Positions 4,925-5,924 of a DNA stretch of 5,924 nt are shown one piece after another (positions within the stretch are counted from its first letter, which is position 1; each line of letters starts with the position of its first letter). The notes under the pieces are model-generated. The model did no database searches. It saw only the letters and a program-made list of their open reading frames with translations, and was not told the origin of the DNA. The stretch is taken from positions 1 to 5,924 of the forward strand of contig CANKEA010000083.1 in the NCBI GenBank assembly GCA_947480815.1, given 5' to 3'. Both the position numbers and the translations under genes were made by a program. The stretch is from Caulobacterales bacterium. GTDB lineage: Bacteria > Pseudomonadota > Alphaproteobacteria > Caulobacterales > Caulobacteraceae.

Positions 4925-5634
4925 GCGAAGCCAAGGTCTATGAGCGCGATGCTCGGCACCTTCTGGTGGTCGACGACGACGATCGGATTCGCAATCTCCT
5001 AAAAGAATACCTGACGCGCGCTCGCTTTCGCGTAACCGCCGCTAGTGACGTGGCGCAGGCGCGGCGGCTAATGGAACTGCTGGATTTCGACCTGGTGGTC
5101 CTGGATGTGATGATGCCCGGCGAAGACGGGCTGAGCTTCACCCGAACCCTGCGCGATCGTGCCGGAGCAGCCGGGCGCACCCCCGTGCTGATGCTCACCG
5201 CGCGCGGCGAATCCGGCGACCGCATTACCGGCCTGACCGCTGGTGCCGACGACTACCTGCCCAAACCGTTCGAGCCGCAGGAGCTGTTGCTGCGCATAGA
5301 GAGCATTCTGCGCCGCGCCGGCAGCCGCCCAGGCACGAACCGGATTCTGGCCATGGGGGCCTGCGCCTTCGATCTTGAACGCGGCGAATTGACCCGCGAC
5401 GGCGAGGTGATCCGTTTAACAGAGTCGGAGGTTTCCTTACTACGCCAGCTGGCGGCATCTGCTCACGACGCGGTGGACCGCATGGATCTGGCGCGGGAGA
5501 GCGCCGACGCCACTGGCCGCGCGGTGGACGTGCAGATGACCCGCCTGCGTCGCAAGATCGAGCCGGACCCGAAAAATCCGCGTTACCTACAGACCGTGCG
5601 CGGGGTCGGTTACCGCCTGGCCCCAGATCTATGA
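4921..5634 (+). CDS. OmpR/PhoB-family two-component response regulator
   Basis: This 237-residue protein has an N-terminal receiver domain and a C-terminal winged-helix DNA-binding domain, the standard OmpR length. Receiver residues are all present: the acidic cluster D18-D20, phospho-acceptor Asp62 in VVLDVMMPGEDG, Thr93 in MLTARG, and Lys115 in LPKPF. The output domain runs from about 143 to 236 with the recognition-helix region GRAVDVQMTRLRRKI (199-213) and the classic end TVRGVGYRLAP. Its ATG overlaps the marR stop (ATGA) and its own stop overlaps the kinase start (ATGA at 5631-5634), so the three genes are almost certainly co-translated. The kinase encoded next is the expected phosphate donor. 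PetR-like by gene order; the DNA targets are not evident from this window. Confidence 0.95.
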   Translation: MSEAKVYERDARHLLVVDDDDRIRNLLKEYLTRARFRVTAASDVAQARRLMELLDFDLVVLDVMMPGEDGLSFTRTLRDRAGAAGRTPVLMLTARGESGDRITGLTAGADDYLPKPFEPQELLLRIESILRRAGSRPGTNRILAMGACAFDLERGELTRDGEVIRLTESEVSLLRQLAASAHDAVDRMDLARESADATGRAVDVQMTRLRRKIEPDPKNPRYLQTVRGVGYRLAPDL

Positions 5635-5924
5635 CGCTTTCCGCCCCAAGCCTTTTCAAGCGCTTCCTGCCCAAGACCCTGTTTGGGCGCAGCCTGCTCA
5701 TCATCGTTCTACCGGTGGCGATCATGCAGATTGCCGTCACCTGGGTGTTTTTCGACGAACACTGGAATTCGGTGAACAGCCGCCTGTCAGAAGGCCTAGC
5801 GGGGGACGTGGCTTGGGCCGTGGCCACCCTGCAAGATGATCCCAGCCCGGCGGGCCTGGACCTGCTATCAAAACGGGCTGAACAGAGCCTGTCGTTATCC
5901 ATCGTGTTGCAGCCGCGCCGCACG
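5631..5924 (+). CDS. EnvZ-like sensor histidine kinase, N-terminal part (3' truncated by window)
   Basis: An ATG overlapping the response regulator stop opens a frame that stays open for 98 codons to the window end. The product begins with a basic stretch (FKRFLPKTLFGR, 9-20), then one strong hydrophobic span SLLIIVLPVAIMQIAVTWVFF (about 21-41), then the start of a periplasmic domain (FDEHWNSVNSRLSEGLAGDV). This is the N-terminal pattern of membrane histidine kinases of the EnvZ type, and the position after an OmpR-family regulator is the usual one. The HAMP, His-box and ATPase domains lie outside the window, so kinase activity is inferred from context. Confidence 0.85.
   Translation, partial: MTLSAPSLFKRFLPKTLFGRSLLIIVLPVAIMQIAVTWVFFDEHWNSVNSRLSEGLAGDVAWAVATLQDDPSPAGLDLLSKRAEQSLSLSIVLQPRRT

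Noticed and set aside
4369..4959. Minus-strand open frame of 196 codons across marR
   Set aside because: Its product is Arg/Ser/Ala-rich low-complexity sequence typical of an antisense shadow; the plus-strand MarR frame has a convincing helix-turn-helix and couples to the response regulator.
5225..5923. Minus-strand open frame of 232 codons across the response regulator and kinase
   Set aside because: Antisense to two recognised genes, rich in Arg/Pro/Ser with no domain pattern.

Overview
The window is a GC-rich stretch of bacterial chromosome and reads as an ordinary, densely packed core region. I see no mobile element, CRISPR array, tRNA or rRNA. An alphaproteobacterium fits best, probably Caulobacterales or Sphingomonadales, though I cannot choose between them from sequence alone. 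The reasons are a TonB-dependent receptor barrel of the type common in those orders, TTGACG-type promoter elements, and an ilvE gene divergent from a MarR / OmpR-type regulator / sensor kinase set that resembles the petP-petR arrangement described in Rhodobacter.

Layout from left to right. (1) Positions 1-905 hold the C-terminal 300 residues of a TonB-dependent outer-membrane receptor whose 5' end lies outside the window. (2) A 233-base gap follows; it holds a probable 26-residue single-span membrane peptide (1016-1096) with a possible promoter in front of it. (3) A folate/pterin pair comes next: a short-chain reductase with the hallmarks of pteridine reductases (TGxxxRxG and an Asp-Tyr-Lys catalytic set), overlapped by 4 bases by dihydroneopterin aldolase (folB). 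(4) Two overlapping small reading frames (2316-2681 and 2645-2884) encode a soluble basic domain and a two-span membrane segment. They look like one gene of about 189 residues split by a one-base frameshift. (5) A 136-residue polytopic membrane protein of the DUF4870/COG3671 kind follows, ending at a convergent terminator region. (6) ilvE, the branched-chain aminotransferase, lies on the minus strand. (7) Divergent from it is a tightly coupled regulatory set, each junction an ATGA overlap: a MarR-family regulator, an OmpR-family response regulator, and the N-terminus of an EnvZ-like histidine kinase cut by the window end.

How the parts relate. The reductase and FolB plausibly act on neighbouring pterin intermediates of the folate/tetrahydromonapterin branch. 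The MarR/response regulator/kinase set is probably one transcription unit. The 106-base ilvE-marR intergenic region holds a good minus-strand promoter for ilvE. A 6+13+6 inverted repeat sits directly over that promoter, so a regulator, possibly the neighbouring MarR protein, may repress ilvE. The marR gene has no Shine-Dalgarno sequence and may be read from a leaderless transcript.

No clearly new multi-gene system is visible. The items most worth a second look are the split PH-like/membrane gene, the 26-residue membrane peptide, the pteridine-reductase-like active site beside folB, and the operator-like dyad over the ilvE promoter.
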